DNA of 9,926 nucleotides, taken from assembly GCA_030638385.1 (NCBI GenBank), contig DAOWES010000048.1:1-9926 (forward strand), given 5' to 3'. Every line of letters begins with the position of its first letter. The stretch's first letter is position 1. A program made the translations under genes and the position numbers. This DNA is from Candidatus Cloacimonadota bacterium (GTDB lineage Bacteria; Cloacimonadota; Cloacimonadia; Cloacimonadales; TCS61). The notes under the pieces are model-generated. The model worked only from the letters and a program-made list of their open reading frames with translations, was not told where the DNA came from and searched no databases. Shown here piece after piece: positions 1 to 7,160 of this stretch.

Positions 1-462
1 ATAAAAACTTCTTTCTTCAAAATCAGTTAATTTTTGTGCTATTATGGCTTGCCAAAGGATAGTTAATATCAATGTGGTGAAAGCTAATATTTGGGTTTTA
101 TAACGGGGCCAGAATTGTTCATTTTCCGTAAGTAGTTTAGTGTTTGGTAGTGGATGATTTGGAAAATAAAATGAAATCTTGGTTTTGCCGATGGTAAAGC
201 TAGATCCTGATTCTATTTTACTGTGATGAACTTTCTGTTTCTTTTTTTTGCTATTTTTGATTAAGCCGTTAGTTGTATCTAGATCTTCTAAAATTAATTT
301 TTCACCTTGGGTTAGTCTCAGATGATTCTTGCTGATATAATTATCTTCAATTATTAGATCATTATCGTATCCCCGTCCGATTGTGATAGTATTGTTGATA
401 AAAGGTAATTTTACTATCTCTTTCTTGGATTTTGTTTCAATAATGATTATTATTTTTTCCAT
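1..462 (-). CDS. FHA-domain membrane protein (C-terminus beyond window)
   Basis: This is a partial gene: the reading frame starts at ATG 462-460 and stays open for 154 codons to the window edge. Residues about 25-95 form a forkhead-associated domain, which binds phosphothreonine peptides. The signature residues are visible: Gly29-Arg30, Ser44-x-x-His47 (ISKNHL) and Asp62-x-Thr64-Asn65-Gly66 (DTTNG). A Lys-rich stretch lies at 71-77. A single hydrophobic segment at about 124-142 (TQILAFTTLILTILWQAI) is a likely membrane anchor, which would leave the FHA domain in the cytoplasm. The start has a GGAG site at 471-474, eight bases upstream, inside the end of the protease gene. The two genes overlap by 13 nt, so they are probably translationally coupled. 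The FHA call rests on motifs. The partner and the role of the missing C-terminal part are unknown. Confidence 0.85.
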   Translation of the reverse strand, partial: MEKIIIIIETKSKKEIVKLPFINNTITIGRGYDNDLIIEDNYISKNHLRLTQGEKLILEDLDTTNGLIKNSKKKKQKVHHSKIESGSSFTIGKTKISFYFPNHPLPNTKLLTENEQFWPRYKTQILAFTTLILTILWQAIIAQKLTDFEERSFY

Positions 463-1712
463 TCTATTTTCTCCAATAATCTGTGTGGGAATACTAAGGC
501 ATTTTCTTTGGAAATACCTTTTATGCGAATTTTTAGAATTAGACCTTTTTTCTGAAAATCAAGAGTTGTTGCTATCATGGCTACGTCATATAATTCTGGA
601 AAATTTTTATATTGTCTTATCGCAAATATGGTTTTCCAGTTCATATCGTTATTAGATAGGAAATCGGAATGTGTAACCCATTCAGTAAGATTCTCCTCTT
701 TTGCAAATGAAGAAGCTAATATTTCTTTAGCATAGCTTTGTAAGATATTGTAGAAATGGTAAGAAGAGACTTGGTCTGTATCTAGCCATAAATATTTTAA
801 ATAAATTTGTTCCATTTGAAGATCGCTATTTATATAAATTCTATCTTGAGTTTGAATGCCACTGATGGAGATATTATATAAGCTTTTTTTATCTATAGCT
901 GTATTTCCCCAAGCCTTAAAATATTCAGCAGGAGATTTCACAATCATTGCATCTCCGAAAGGTTCTAAAGTCCATTCAGAATCTAGAGTCTCGCTCATAA
1001 ATTCATTTTGAAATTCGAAAAGTTGAGCTCCGGCAATTTTAAAATAATTTTTTAAATCAATAGATTCACCATTTTGAACTCGTTCGAATAATTTTATTAG
1101 ATATTTTACAGGAACCAAATAGCTAATTTGTTCTCCTTCTGAGGCAACATTTATTCCTACTACTTCACCCTCTATATTGATGGCAGCACCACCACTCATT
1201 CCCGGATTTATTGAACCACTAAAAAAAATACGTTCTGCTCTACGATTTCCCAATAGTCCATTATTTATGCCTTCTACTATTGAAAATCCAAGATCTTTAG
1301 GATTACCAAGCGAATAAATTTTTTGTCCTTTTTTCAGTGTTTGCGTAGAAAATTTCAGGAAGTCTGTATTCTTTTTGGAAGTTTTAAGAATAGATAAATC
1401 ATGGATTATATCAAAATTGATAATTTCTAAATTCTCTTTTGTTTGATCATGGTTTATAAGTTCAAGTATAAATTTTTCAGGATATTCTAGTGCTTGCTGG
1501 ATTACATGGTAATTTGTAGCAATATAGCCATCATCACTGATAAAGAAGCCTGTGCCAATCGAGATTTTTTCTCCGGATTGCTTTTCGATTACTCGAATTT
1601 GACTAATCTGTTTCCCATATTTACTAAACAATTTTTCGCTTTGGTCAATATCGATCTCTTTTGCGGAAAGCAATGATGTGATCAACAGAAATAATAAGAT
1701 GATTTTTTTCAC
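450..1712 (-). CDS. Exported trypsin-like (HtrA-type) serine protease
   Basis: This 420-residue protein is predicted to be exported and to cleave proteins in the envelope. Counting from the GTG at 1712, residues 1-17 are a signal peptide (VKK, then IILLFLLITSLLSA, with cleavage likely near SA|KE). A chymotrypsin-fold protease domain spans about 28-215. The catalytic triad is visible in order: His69 in TNYHVI, Asp105 in HDLSILK and Ser173 in NPGMSGG (Met replaces the more common Asn in GNSGG). No PDZ domain is recognisable. The remaining roughly 190 residues are unrecognised and may hold a substrate-binding or regulatory domain. I chose GTG 1712 because GGAG lies seven bases upstream (1720-1723) and the signal peptide then begins properly. 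The in-frame GTG at 1763 would add 17 residues and has no well-spaced ribosome site. The gene is co-transcribed with the overlapping FHA gene. Confidence 0.88.
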   Translation of the reverse strand: MKKIILLFLLITSLLSAKEIDIDQSEKLFSKYGKQISQIRVIEKQSGEKISIGTGFFISDDGYIATNYHVIQQALEYPEKFILELINHDQTKENLEIINFDIIHDLSILKTSKKNTDFLKFSTQTLKKGQKIYSLGNPKDLGFSIVEGINNGLLGNRRAERIFFSGSINPGMSGGAAINIEGEVVGINVASEGEQISYLVPVKYLIKLFERVQNGESIDLKNYFKIAGAQLFEFQNEFMSETLDSEWTLEPFGDAMIVKSPAEYFKAWGNTAIDKKSLYNISISGIQTQDRIYINSDLQMEQIYLKYLWLDTDQVSSYHFYNILQSYAKEILASSFAKEENLTEWVTHSDFLSNNDMNWKTIFAIRQYKNFPELYDVAMIATTLDFQKKGLILKIRIKGISKENALVFPHRLLEKIEWKK

Positions 1713-1968
1713 TATTTTTCTCCAATTTTTAATGAATGAATTAATATGATATTTTTTGAACACCTCAATGTCGCAAAATTATTATGAAAGTAAAGAGGGC
1801 AAGCAATAATCTATAAGTCCAATTTTCCTACTTTAAAATATCCAAAAGATTTTATGTGATTTTGGTAACTTTTCTTATGTACCAAGATATTTGCAGGCCG
1901 TTATTGCTTCCAGATAAAGGAGATATGCTGTTTCTAGCAATCGGCATGATGGTCTGCTGAAAAAATAT

Positions 1969-1996
1969 TTGACAATTAAGAAAGTCTGATTAAATT
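1969..1996 (+). promoter_or_regulatory. Sigma-70-type promoter of the hrcA operon
   Basis: A consensus -35 box TTGACA sits at 1969-1974. After a 16-base spacer comes a -10-like TAAATT (1991-1996), matching TATAAT at four of six positions. Transcription would start near 2003, directly in front of the CIRCE-like element, so a repressor bound there would block initiation. The assignment is by motif and position only. Confidence 0.6.
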
Positions 1997-2006
1997 GTCG
2001 TTGAGT

Positions 2007-2033
2007 TTAGCAGAGAAAATCAACGAGTGCTAA
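2007..2033 (+). promoter_or_regulatory. CIRCE-like operator (HrcA binding site)
   Basis: The canonical CIRCE is TTAGCACTC, nine bases, then GAGTGCTAA. Here the right half-site GAGTGCTAA (2025-2033) is perfect and the nine-base spacer is exact. The left half-site reads TTAGCAGAG, so its outer six bases match and its inner three do not. The outer arms TTTAGCA (2006-2012) and TGCTAAA (2028-2034) are still perfect inverted repeats. Its place just upstream of hrcA, between the promoter and the ribosome site, supports HrcA autoregulation of the whole operon. Confidence 0.82.
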
Positions 2034-2048
2034 AGGAAAGGTAGCAAT

Positions 2049-3095
2049 ATGAAGAAAAGTGAAATTAGAAAAAACAATGTTCTTAAATGTTTGGTCGAAG
2101 AATATATCGAGTCGGTTGAACCTGTTTCATCGGGTTTGATTTGTGATAAATATATCACAGATGCCTCTTCTGCGACAATCAGAATAGATCTTTCAAAACT
2201 GGAGAAAGCAAATCTGATCTATCAAGCACATGCTTCTGCCGGGAGAGTTCCCACTATTCAGGGATATCGTAAATATTTGGAAATCATTAAAACAGATATT
2301 GATAATACTCATTATGATAAAGGCAATCTTCTGCGAGGGATTTTGGCGAAAAATTATAAAGATACACCTTTGGCGCTTCATTACGTTATGCAGCTTTTAG
2401 CCAAAGAGACAGATCAATTAAGCTTTGTGGCAGAACCGGAAATTTCTTATGGATATTTAGAAAAATTAGATGTCTTTAAGATTGCTAATGATAAGCTGAT
2501 TTTTGTTATCTCTTTAGATAGTGGTTTGGATAAGACAGTAATTCTTAAGTGCGATTATGGTATTAGCGAGCAGCAATTAAAGGCAATTGTTCGATATATC
2601 AATGATGAATTGGTTGGCTATCGTATTTATGACATTCAAAATAAAATCTTGGATGGTCTGGTTGAAAATCTTACTTTTGAAAATAATGTTTTAAAACTTT
2701 TTTTAGAAGAATTACAAAATGCTCTTGTCGAAATTAGCAGCTATTATATCCATTTTGATGGTAATATTAGCTTTTTGGAGCAACCTGAATTTAATGAGAA
2801 AAGTTCCATCCTGACATTTTTAGGATTTATTCAACGTCAGGATCATTTAGTGAACTTGATGCAGCAATATGAAGATAAATGTAATATTCATATTATGATG
2901 GGAGAGGAATTAGGTCAGCCGGAATTGGCAAATTACACGCTGATTTTTGCTCGATATGAGATTTTTGGAGTTCCGGGTTATTTGGGTGTAATTGGTCCCA
3001 ATCGGATGGATTATAAAAAGAATATCGCTATAATTCGAGATGTGGCAAATATTATTACAGAGACAACCAGAAAAGGTGTTCTGACGATTAAATAA
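2049..3095 (+). CDS. hrcA: Heat-inducible transcription repressor HrcA
   Basis: HrcA represses class I heat-shock genes by binding CIRCE; its activity is normally kept up by GroEL. The 348-residue length is typical. Residues 1-75 form the winged-helix DNA-binding domain, with the family-typical EEYIESVEPV (17-26), SSATIR (40-45) and HASAGRVPT (61-69). In SSATIRID the residue after Arg is Ile where most relatives have Asn. The middle and C-terminal parts form the GAF-like and inserted domains, and GPNRMDY followed by a final helix near the C-terminus is a clear HrcA signature. GGAAAGG at 2035-2041 is a ribosome site seven bases before the ATG. It is the first gene of the operon and is followed after 26 bases by grpE. 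Confidence 0.96.
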   Translation: MKKSEIRKNNVLKCLVEEYIESVEPVSSGLICDKYITDASSATIRIDLSKLEKANLIYQAHASAGRVPTIQGYRKYLEIIKTDIDNTHYDKGNLLRGILAKNYKDTPLALHYVMQLLAKETDQLSFVAEPEISYGYLEKLDVFKIANDKLIFVISLDSGLDKTVILKCDYGISEQQLKAIVRYINDELVGYRIYDIQNKILDGLVENLTFENNVLKLFLEELQNALVEISSYYIHFDGNISFLEQPEFNEKSSILTFLGFIQRQDHLVNLMQQYEDKCNIHIMMGEELGQPELANYTLIFARYEIFGVPGYLGVIGPNRMDYKKNIAIIRDVANIITETTRKGVLTIK

Positions 3096-3121
3096 ATATC
3101 TATAAGATAGAGGAAATTATA

Positions 3122-3706
3122 ATGAAGAAAAATATCGAAAAAGAAGAAGTTTTGGAAAATGAGGAAGTTGCGGAAGAGGTAACTTCTGAAAAAGAAGAGA
3201 AAACAGAATTAACTTTAGAAGAAAAATATGAGCAGTTAGTGTTAGAAAATGCAAAGCTAAATGATAAGATGATACGCCGCGCCGCCGAATTTGAGAATTT
3301 TCGTCGTAGAAACGCAAGCGATAAATCAAATTGGATAAAGAATGCCACAGAACGTTTAGTTTTGGAAATATGCGATGTAGTAGATAATTTTGAGCGTGCT
3401 TTGCATCCGGATTTAAAACAATCAGATCCCCAAGCGTTCAAAAAGGGTATTGAACTTATCTATCAACAATTAGAAAACGTGCTTTCAAAGGAAGGTGTGA
3501 AAAAGATCGAATCAAAAGAGCTGGAATTTGATCCAAACATGCACGAAGCGATGGCACATATTCCCTCCGATTTCGAAGAGAACATGATCGTTGCTGTAAT
3601 TCAGAATGGCTATATGATGAATCATAAAATTATCAGACCAGCTAGAGTCGCAGTCTCAAATGGGCAGAAATTGCCACAAACAAAGAAAGAAAATAAAAAC
3701 AAATAG
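3122..3706 (+). CDS. grpE: Nucleotide exchange factor GrpE
   Basis: GrpE releases ADP from DnaK and so drives the Hsp70 cycle; its long helices also act as a thermosensor. The 194-residue length is usual. Residues 1-30 are a Glu/Lys-rich disordered arm, and about 31-95 form the long coiled-coil helix with RRAAEFENFRRR (52-63) and DVVDNFERAL (85-94). Residues 135-180 form the beta-domain that contacts DnaK, with FDPNMHEAM (136-144), NGYMMNHKIIRPA (162-174) and a terminal VAVSNG. A ribosome site (AGAGGA) precedes the ATG by about eight bases. It lies between hrcA and dnaK in the operon, 29 bases before dnaK. Confidence 0.96.
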   Translation: MKKNIEKEEVLENEEVAEEVTSEKEEKTELTLEEKYEQLVLENAKLNDKMIRRAAEFENFRRRNASDKSNWIKNATERLVLEICDVVDNFERALHPDLKQSDPQAFKKGIELIYQQLENVLSKEGVKKIESKELEFDPNMHEAMAHIPSDFEENMIVAVIQNGYMMNHKIIRPARVAVSNGQKLPQTKKENKNK

Positions 3707-3708
3707 TA

Positions 3709-3722
3709 CCGCATATTTGCGG
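3709..3722 (+). other. Small hairpin between grpE and dnaK
   Basis: CCGCA (3709-3713), a four-base loop and TGCGG (3718-3722) form a perfect five-base-pair stem. It begins three bases after the grpE stop and ends just before the dnaK ribosome site AGGAG (3726-3730). It has no following T-run, so it is not a terminator. It might affect mRNA processing or dnaK initiation. It is short and could be chance. Confidence 0.35.
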
Positions 3723-3735
3723 GATAGGAGAAATT

Positions 3736-5676
3736 ATGAGTAAAATAATCGGAATTGACTTAGGAACAACAAATTCTTGCGTAAGTGTAATGGAAGGTGG
3801 AAAAGCCACAGTTATCCAAAATGCAGAAGGTGCACGCACAACTCCTTCAATCGTAGCTTTCACAAAAAATCATGACCGTTTAGTAGGCCAGCTTGCTAAG
3901 CGTCAATCTGTTACTAATCCAATCAATACAATTCAGTCTATTAAGCGTTTTATGGGACGCCAGTTAAATGAAGTTGGATCAGAAATGCATACAGTAAATT
4001 ACAAAGTAGTTGGTGGAAAATTTGGTGAAGCTGCCGTACACATTGATGTAGAAAAGAAAGATTTCACTCCTCAAGAGATTTCAGCTATGGTTTTGATAAA
4101 GATGAAAGAGACAGCTGAAGCGCATTTGGGAATGGAAGTAAAAGAAGCAGTAGTAACAGTGCCGGCTTATTTCAATGATGCTCAGAGACAGGCAACCAAA
4201 GATGCAGGTAAAGTTGCCGGCTTAGAAGTTAAAAGAATTATCAATGAGCCTACAGCAGCAGCTTTGGCTTATGGACTTGATAGTAAAAAGGAAGAGAAAG
4301 TAGCTGTTTACGACCTTGGTGGAGGAACATTTGATATCTCTATTTTGGAAGTTGCCGAAGGTGTAGTTGAAGTTCTTTCTACAAACGGCGATACTCACCT
4401 CGGTGGAGATGACTTTGATCAAATGATTATGGAATGGATTCTTAAAGAATTCAAAAAACAAGAAGGTTTAGATATTTCTAAAGATGCAATGGCAATGCAA
4501 AGGATTCGTGAAGCAGCAGAAAAGACTAAAATCGAGCTTTCCGGAACTCAAACATCTAATATCAACTTACCATTTATCACAGCAGATGCTACCGGGCCAA
4601 AACATTTAAATCTTGATCTCTCTTTAGCTGAATTTAATAGAATGACCGAAGCACTTGTTCGTCGCTCTATCGAGCCTTGTAAACTTGCTTTGAAAGATGC
4701 TAAACTTAGCATTGGTGATATTGATGAAATCCTTTTAGTAGGTGGAAGTACAAGAATTCCTGCAGTTCAGCAAGCAGTAGAAAAGTTCTTCGGTAAAAAA
4801 ACAAATAAAAGTGTGAATCCGGATGAAGTTGTATCTTTGGGTGCGGCTATTCAAGGTGGAATTCTCTCAGGTGACGAAGATCTAAATGACATTCTTCTTC
4901 TCGATGTAACTCCTCTTTCTTTGGGAATCGAAACTCTTGGTGGTGTGATGACTCCGCTTATTGAGCGTAACACAACTATTCCTACTAAAAAGAGCCAAAC
5001 ATTTAGTACTGCTGCCGATAATCAGTCTGCAGTGTCTATTCACGCATTACAAGGTGAGCGTGGGATGGCTAGTGATAACAGAACTTTAGGAAGATTTGAT
5101 CTTACCGATATCCCGGCAGCTCCTCGCGGAATTCCTCAAATTGAAGTAACTTTTGATATTGATGCAAACGGAATTTTGCATGTTCATGCAAAAGATAAAG
5201 GAACAGGAAAAGAGCACTCTATCAAAATCGAAAGAACAGGTTCATTGGATGAAACTGAAATCGAAAGAATGGTTAAAGATGCAGAAGCTCATGCTGAGGA
5301 AGATAAAGCAAAGAAAGATTCTATCACAGCTCGCAATGAACTTGATGGTCTCATTTTCTCTACAGAAAAGAGCCTTACAGAATATGCTGATAAACTTTCT
5401 GATGAAGAGAAAAAGAATGTTGAAGAAGCTATTCAGGAAGCAAAAGATAAGATGGAAAAAGCTAGCACAAAAGATGAGTATGAAGCTATTCGTGATGATT
5501 TGGCAAAAAAAGCTCAGAAGATCGGTGAAATTGTCTATGCAGAGATGCAAAAAGAACAACAAGCTCAAGGCGGAGCTGCTCCCGATATGCAAGGAGCAGG
5601 TGATGCTAGCAAAGATAATGACGATAGCGAAGACGATGGTGCAGTAGATGCCGACTTCGAAGTTGTTGACGACTAA
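3736..5676 (+). CDS. dnaK: Molecular chaperone DnaK (Hsp70)
   Basis: DnaK binds exposed hydrophobic segments of client proteins in an ATP-controlled cycle with DnaJ and GrpE, in the cytoplasm. The 646 residues cover the whole family. The nucleotide-binding domain (1-384) shows phosphate-1 motif GIDLGTTNS (6-14), phosphate-2 DLGGGTFD (193-200), GGDDFD (223-228) and adenosine motif LLVGGSTRIP (333-342). The interdomain linker is LLLDVTPLSLGIE (387-399). The substrate-binding beta-domain follows to about 505, then the helical lid, and a long acidic tail ending ADFEVVDD, which varies the usual bacterial EEV-type ending. AGGAG lies five bases before the ATG. It is the third gene of the HrcA-controlled operon. 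Confidence 0.98.
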   Translation: MSKIIGIDLGTTNSCVSVMEGGKATVIQNAEGARTTPSIVAFTKNHDRLVGQLAKRQSVTNPINTIQSIKRFMGRQLNEVGSEMHTVNYKVVGGKFGEAAVHIDVEKKDFTPQEISAMVLIKMKETAEAHLGMEVKEAVVTVPAYFNDAQRQATKDAGKVAGLEVKRIINEPTAAALAYGLDSKKEEKVAVYDLGGGTFDISILEVAEGVVEVLSTNGDTHLGGDDFDQMIMEWILKEFKKQEGLDISKDAMAMQRIREAAEKTKIELSGTQTSNINLPFITADATGPKHLNLDLSLAEFNRMTEALVRRSIEPCKLALKDAKLSIGDIDEILLVGGSTRIPAVQQAVEKFFGKKTNKSVNPDEVVSLGAAIQGGILSGDEDLNDILLLDVTPLSLGIETLGGVMTPLIERNTTIPTKKSQTFSTAADNQSAVSIHALQGERGMASDNRTLGRFDLTDIPAAPRGIPQIEVTFDIDANGILHVHAKDKGTGKEHSIKIERTGSLDETEIERMVKDAEAHAEEDKAKKDSITARNELDGLIFSTEKSLTEYADKLSDEEKKNVEEAIQEAKDKMEKASTKDEYEAIRDDLAKKAQKIGEIVYAEMQKEQQAQGGAAPDMQGAGDASKDNDDSEDDGAVDADFEVVDD

Positions 5677-5703
5677 AATAAGTACTAATTGATATAAAGC
5701 TAA

Positions 5704-5734
5704 GATTCAGGATCGTGTAGATCGGTCCTGGATC
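5704..5734 (+). promoter_or_regulatory. Hairpin between dnaK and dnaJ, possible attenuator or mRNA end
   Basis: Bases 5704-5715 pair with 5723-5734 over 12 consecutive base pairs, two of them G-U, around a seven-base loop. A pyrimidine-rich stretch, TATCTTTTATT, follows at 5735-5745. It lies in the 86-base gap between dnaK and dnaJ. The T-run is interrupted, so it looks like a leaky terminator or a 3'-end stabiliser rather than a full stop. Either would give more DnaK than DnaJ. The pairing is seen directly; the function is inference. Confidence 0.55.
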
Positions 5735-5762
5735 TATCTTTTATTAATAATAGGGAATTAAT

Positions 5763-6908
5763 ATGGCAAAAAGAGATTTTTATGAAGTTTTGGGTGTAGA
5801 TAAGTCTGCTAGCGAAAGCGAGATTAAAAAAGCATATCGTAAGCTTGCGATGAAATATCATCCGGACAAGAATAATGATGATAAAGAAGCAGAAGAGAAA
5901 TTTAAAGAAGCATCAGAAGCGTATGAAGTGTTAAGTGATAAAGATAAAAAGCAACGTTATGACCAGTATGGGCATGCAGGCATGGAAGGAGCTTTTGGTG
6001 GTCATGGCTTTACTTGGGATGATTTTACGCACGCAGGAGATTTTTCCGATGATGGCTTCGGTGGAATTTTTGAACATCTTTTTGGGGGCTCTTTTAGTGG
6101 AAGAAGAGGCTCATCAAGACAACGTAATCGTGGAGAGGATCTGCAAATTTCACTTTCATTAAGTTTGGAAGAAGTTAATACCGGAATAGAGAAAAAAAGT
6201 AAGATTGGTGTTAAAGATAGTTGTGATGCTTGTAATGGCACTGGTAGCGAAGATGGTAATGTGAAAACATGTACACAATGTCATGGCTCGGGCAGAGTAA
6301 TGCAAATGACTCGCTCTTTATTTGGACAAATGCAAACAGCGGTGGTTTGCCCTACCTGTCATGGTGAAGGTAAAGTTATAAAAAATCGCTGTAAAAAATG
6401 TAGTGGTGAAGGAAGAGTTTCAACACATAAAACCATTAATGTGAAAATTCCTGCCGGTATTCAAGAAGGTCAATATATCAGACTTCGAGGAGAAGGCAAT
6501 AGAGGACTTAATGGTGGCACTAATGGCGATATCTTAGTTCATGTGAAAGAGAAAGAACATGATATCTTTAAGCGTCAAGAAGCCGATTTGATTTGCGAAT
6601 TTCCAATTAGCTTTTCTCAAGCAGGGCTGGGAGCAGAAATCAAATGTCCTACTCTGGGTGGGAAAGTGAAAATAAAGGTGCCTGCCGGAACTCAATCTGG
6701 TAAGGTCTTCCGTTTACGTTCACAAGGTTTACCACATGTAAATAGTACCTATAGGGGTGACCTTTATGTGAAAGTGATTGTGATAACTCCTACTAAATTA
6801 AATAGTACTGAAAGGGAATTGCTCAGTAAATTAGCCGAATTTGATGAAGATAAAAAATTTTATCCCAGCAAAGGTTTCTTTAATAAACTGAGGCACTTCT
6901 TTGCATAG
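5763..6908 (+). CDS. dnaJ: Co-chaperone DnaJ (type I Hsp40)
   Basis: DnaJ brings clients to DnaK and stimulates its ATPase. At 381 residues it has every type I element in order. The J domain (about 5-70) carries the essential His-Pro-Asp at 33-35 (KYHPDKNN). A Gly/Phe-rich region spans about 71-116. The zinc domain has four CxxCxGxG repeats starting at Cys154, Cys170, Cys196 and Cys210. C-terminal client-binding beta-domains follow to the end. The ribosome site is TAGGGA (5751-5756), six bases before the ATG. It is the last gene of the hrcA operon, separated from dnaK by a strong hairpin and followed by a terminator. Confidence 0.98.
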   Translation: MAKRDFYEVLGVDKSASESEIKKAYRKLAMKYHPDKNNDDKEAEEKFKEASEAYEVLSDKDKKQRYDQYGHAGMEGAFGGHGFTWDDFTHAGDFSDDGFGGIFEHLFGGSFSGRRGSSRQRNRGEDLQISLSLSLEEVNTGIEKKSKIGVKDSCDACNGTGSEDGNVKTCTQCHGSGRVMQMTRSLFGQMQTAVVCPTCHGEGKVIKNRCKKCSGEGRVSTHKTINVKIPAGIQEGQYIRLRGEGNRGLNGGTNGDILVHVKEKEHDIFKRQEADLICEFPISFSQAGLGAEIKCPTLGGKVKIKVPAGTQSGKVFRLRSQGLPHVNSTYRGDLYVKVIVITPTKLNSTERELLSKLAEFDEDKKFYPSKGFFNKLRHFFA

Positions 6909-6952
6909 ATTTGAAGAAGTAGAATAGAAAAATATTCTAGTACATTAAGATG

Positions 6953-6983
6953 AAGGCGGCAATGTTTTGTCGCCTTTCTTTGT
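6953..6983 (+). terminator. Rho-independent terminator after dnaJ
   Basis: AAGGCGGC (6953-6960) pairs with GTCGCCTT (6969-6976), eight base pairs with one G-U, around an eight-base loop. TCTTTGT follows. It lies 45 bases after the dnaJ stop and closes the heat-shock operon. A weaker AT-rich stem, TAGAATA (6920-6926) with TATTCTA (6933-6939), precedes it. Confidence 0.75.
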
Positions 6984-7101
6984 AACTAATTTAGATCTCG
7001 CTTTCGCTCGCGTTTCACTTTTTGCCTAAGCACCCACATTGGGAATATAATATCTGCAAAAGCTTCTGCTTCTAAATTTTTCTCGACCTCAATGATTTCA
7101 T

Positions 7102-7127
7102 TTGACCATAAATATTTAAAATATAAT
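7102..7127 (+). promoter_or_regulatory. Candidate rsmE promoter
   Basis: A perfect -10 box TATAAT is at 7122-7127, and TTGACC (five of six to the -35 consensus) is at 7102-7107. The 14-base spacer is shorter than the usual 16-18, so the -35 may be different or weak. A promoter is expected here because a terminator closes the upstream operon and rsmE starts at 7161. Confidence 0.42.
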
Positions 7128-7160
7128 TTCACGACAAATATATTTTTTAGGAAGGAAATA

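Larger units (their letters stand above)
1713..2048. other. Divergent intergenic region
   Basis: This 336-base stretch separates the minus-strand protease unit from the heat-shock operon. Its right end (1969-2041) holds the hrcA promoter, the CIRCE-like operator and the hrcA ribosome site. The rest is AT-rich and shows no convincing gene. A 27-codon frame at 1877-1960 lacks a ribosome site at its start. The 9-bp words AAGCAATAA (1801-1809) and TTATTGCTT (1901-1909) are inverted copies 91 bases apart, which may be chance. The promoter of the protease must lie here but I cannot place it with confidence. Confidence 0.6.

Noticed and set aside
383..655. Plus-strand frame across the protease/FHA junction.
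   Set aside because: It is opposite two genes supported by clear motifs and coupled ribosome sites, and its product is hydrophobic low-complexity sequence.
1770..1810. A minus-strand promoter for the protease gene (TTGCTT with a downstream TAATAA or CATAAT).
   Set aside because: Matches are weak and the spacers are 14-16 bases with no clear best choice, so I do not annotate it.
1801..1909. Inverted 9-bp words AAGCAATAA and TTATTGCTT, considered as a regulator site or hairpin.
   Set aside because: They are 91 bases apart, AT-rich and short enough to arise by chance.
1877..1960. A 27-codon plus-strand frame (MYQDICRPLLL...) ending just before the hrcA -35 box, considered as a leader peptide or a gene remnant.
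   Set aside because: No ribosome site stands before its ATG, it lies upstream of the promoter rather than in the transcript, and the similarity to any protein start is too short to judge.
5153..5647. Long plus-strand frame inside dnaK, and a minus-strand frame at 5242-5592.
   Set aside because: Both lie wholly within the well-conserved dnaK gene in other frames, have low-complexity Lys/Met/Leu or Phe/Ser/Ile content and no ribosome site.
7092..7160. A longer rsmE beginning at ATG 7092.
   Set aside because: The added 23 residues are unlike RsmE, they cover the candidate promoter, and ATG 7161 has a strong ribosome site and the family-typical start.
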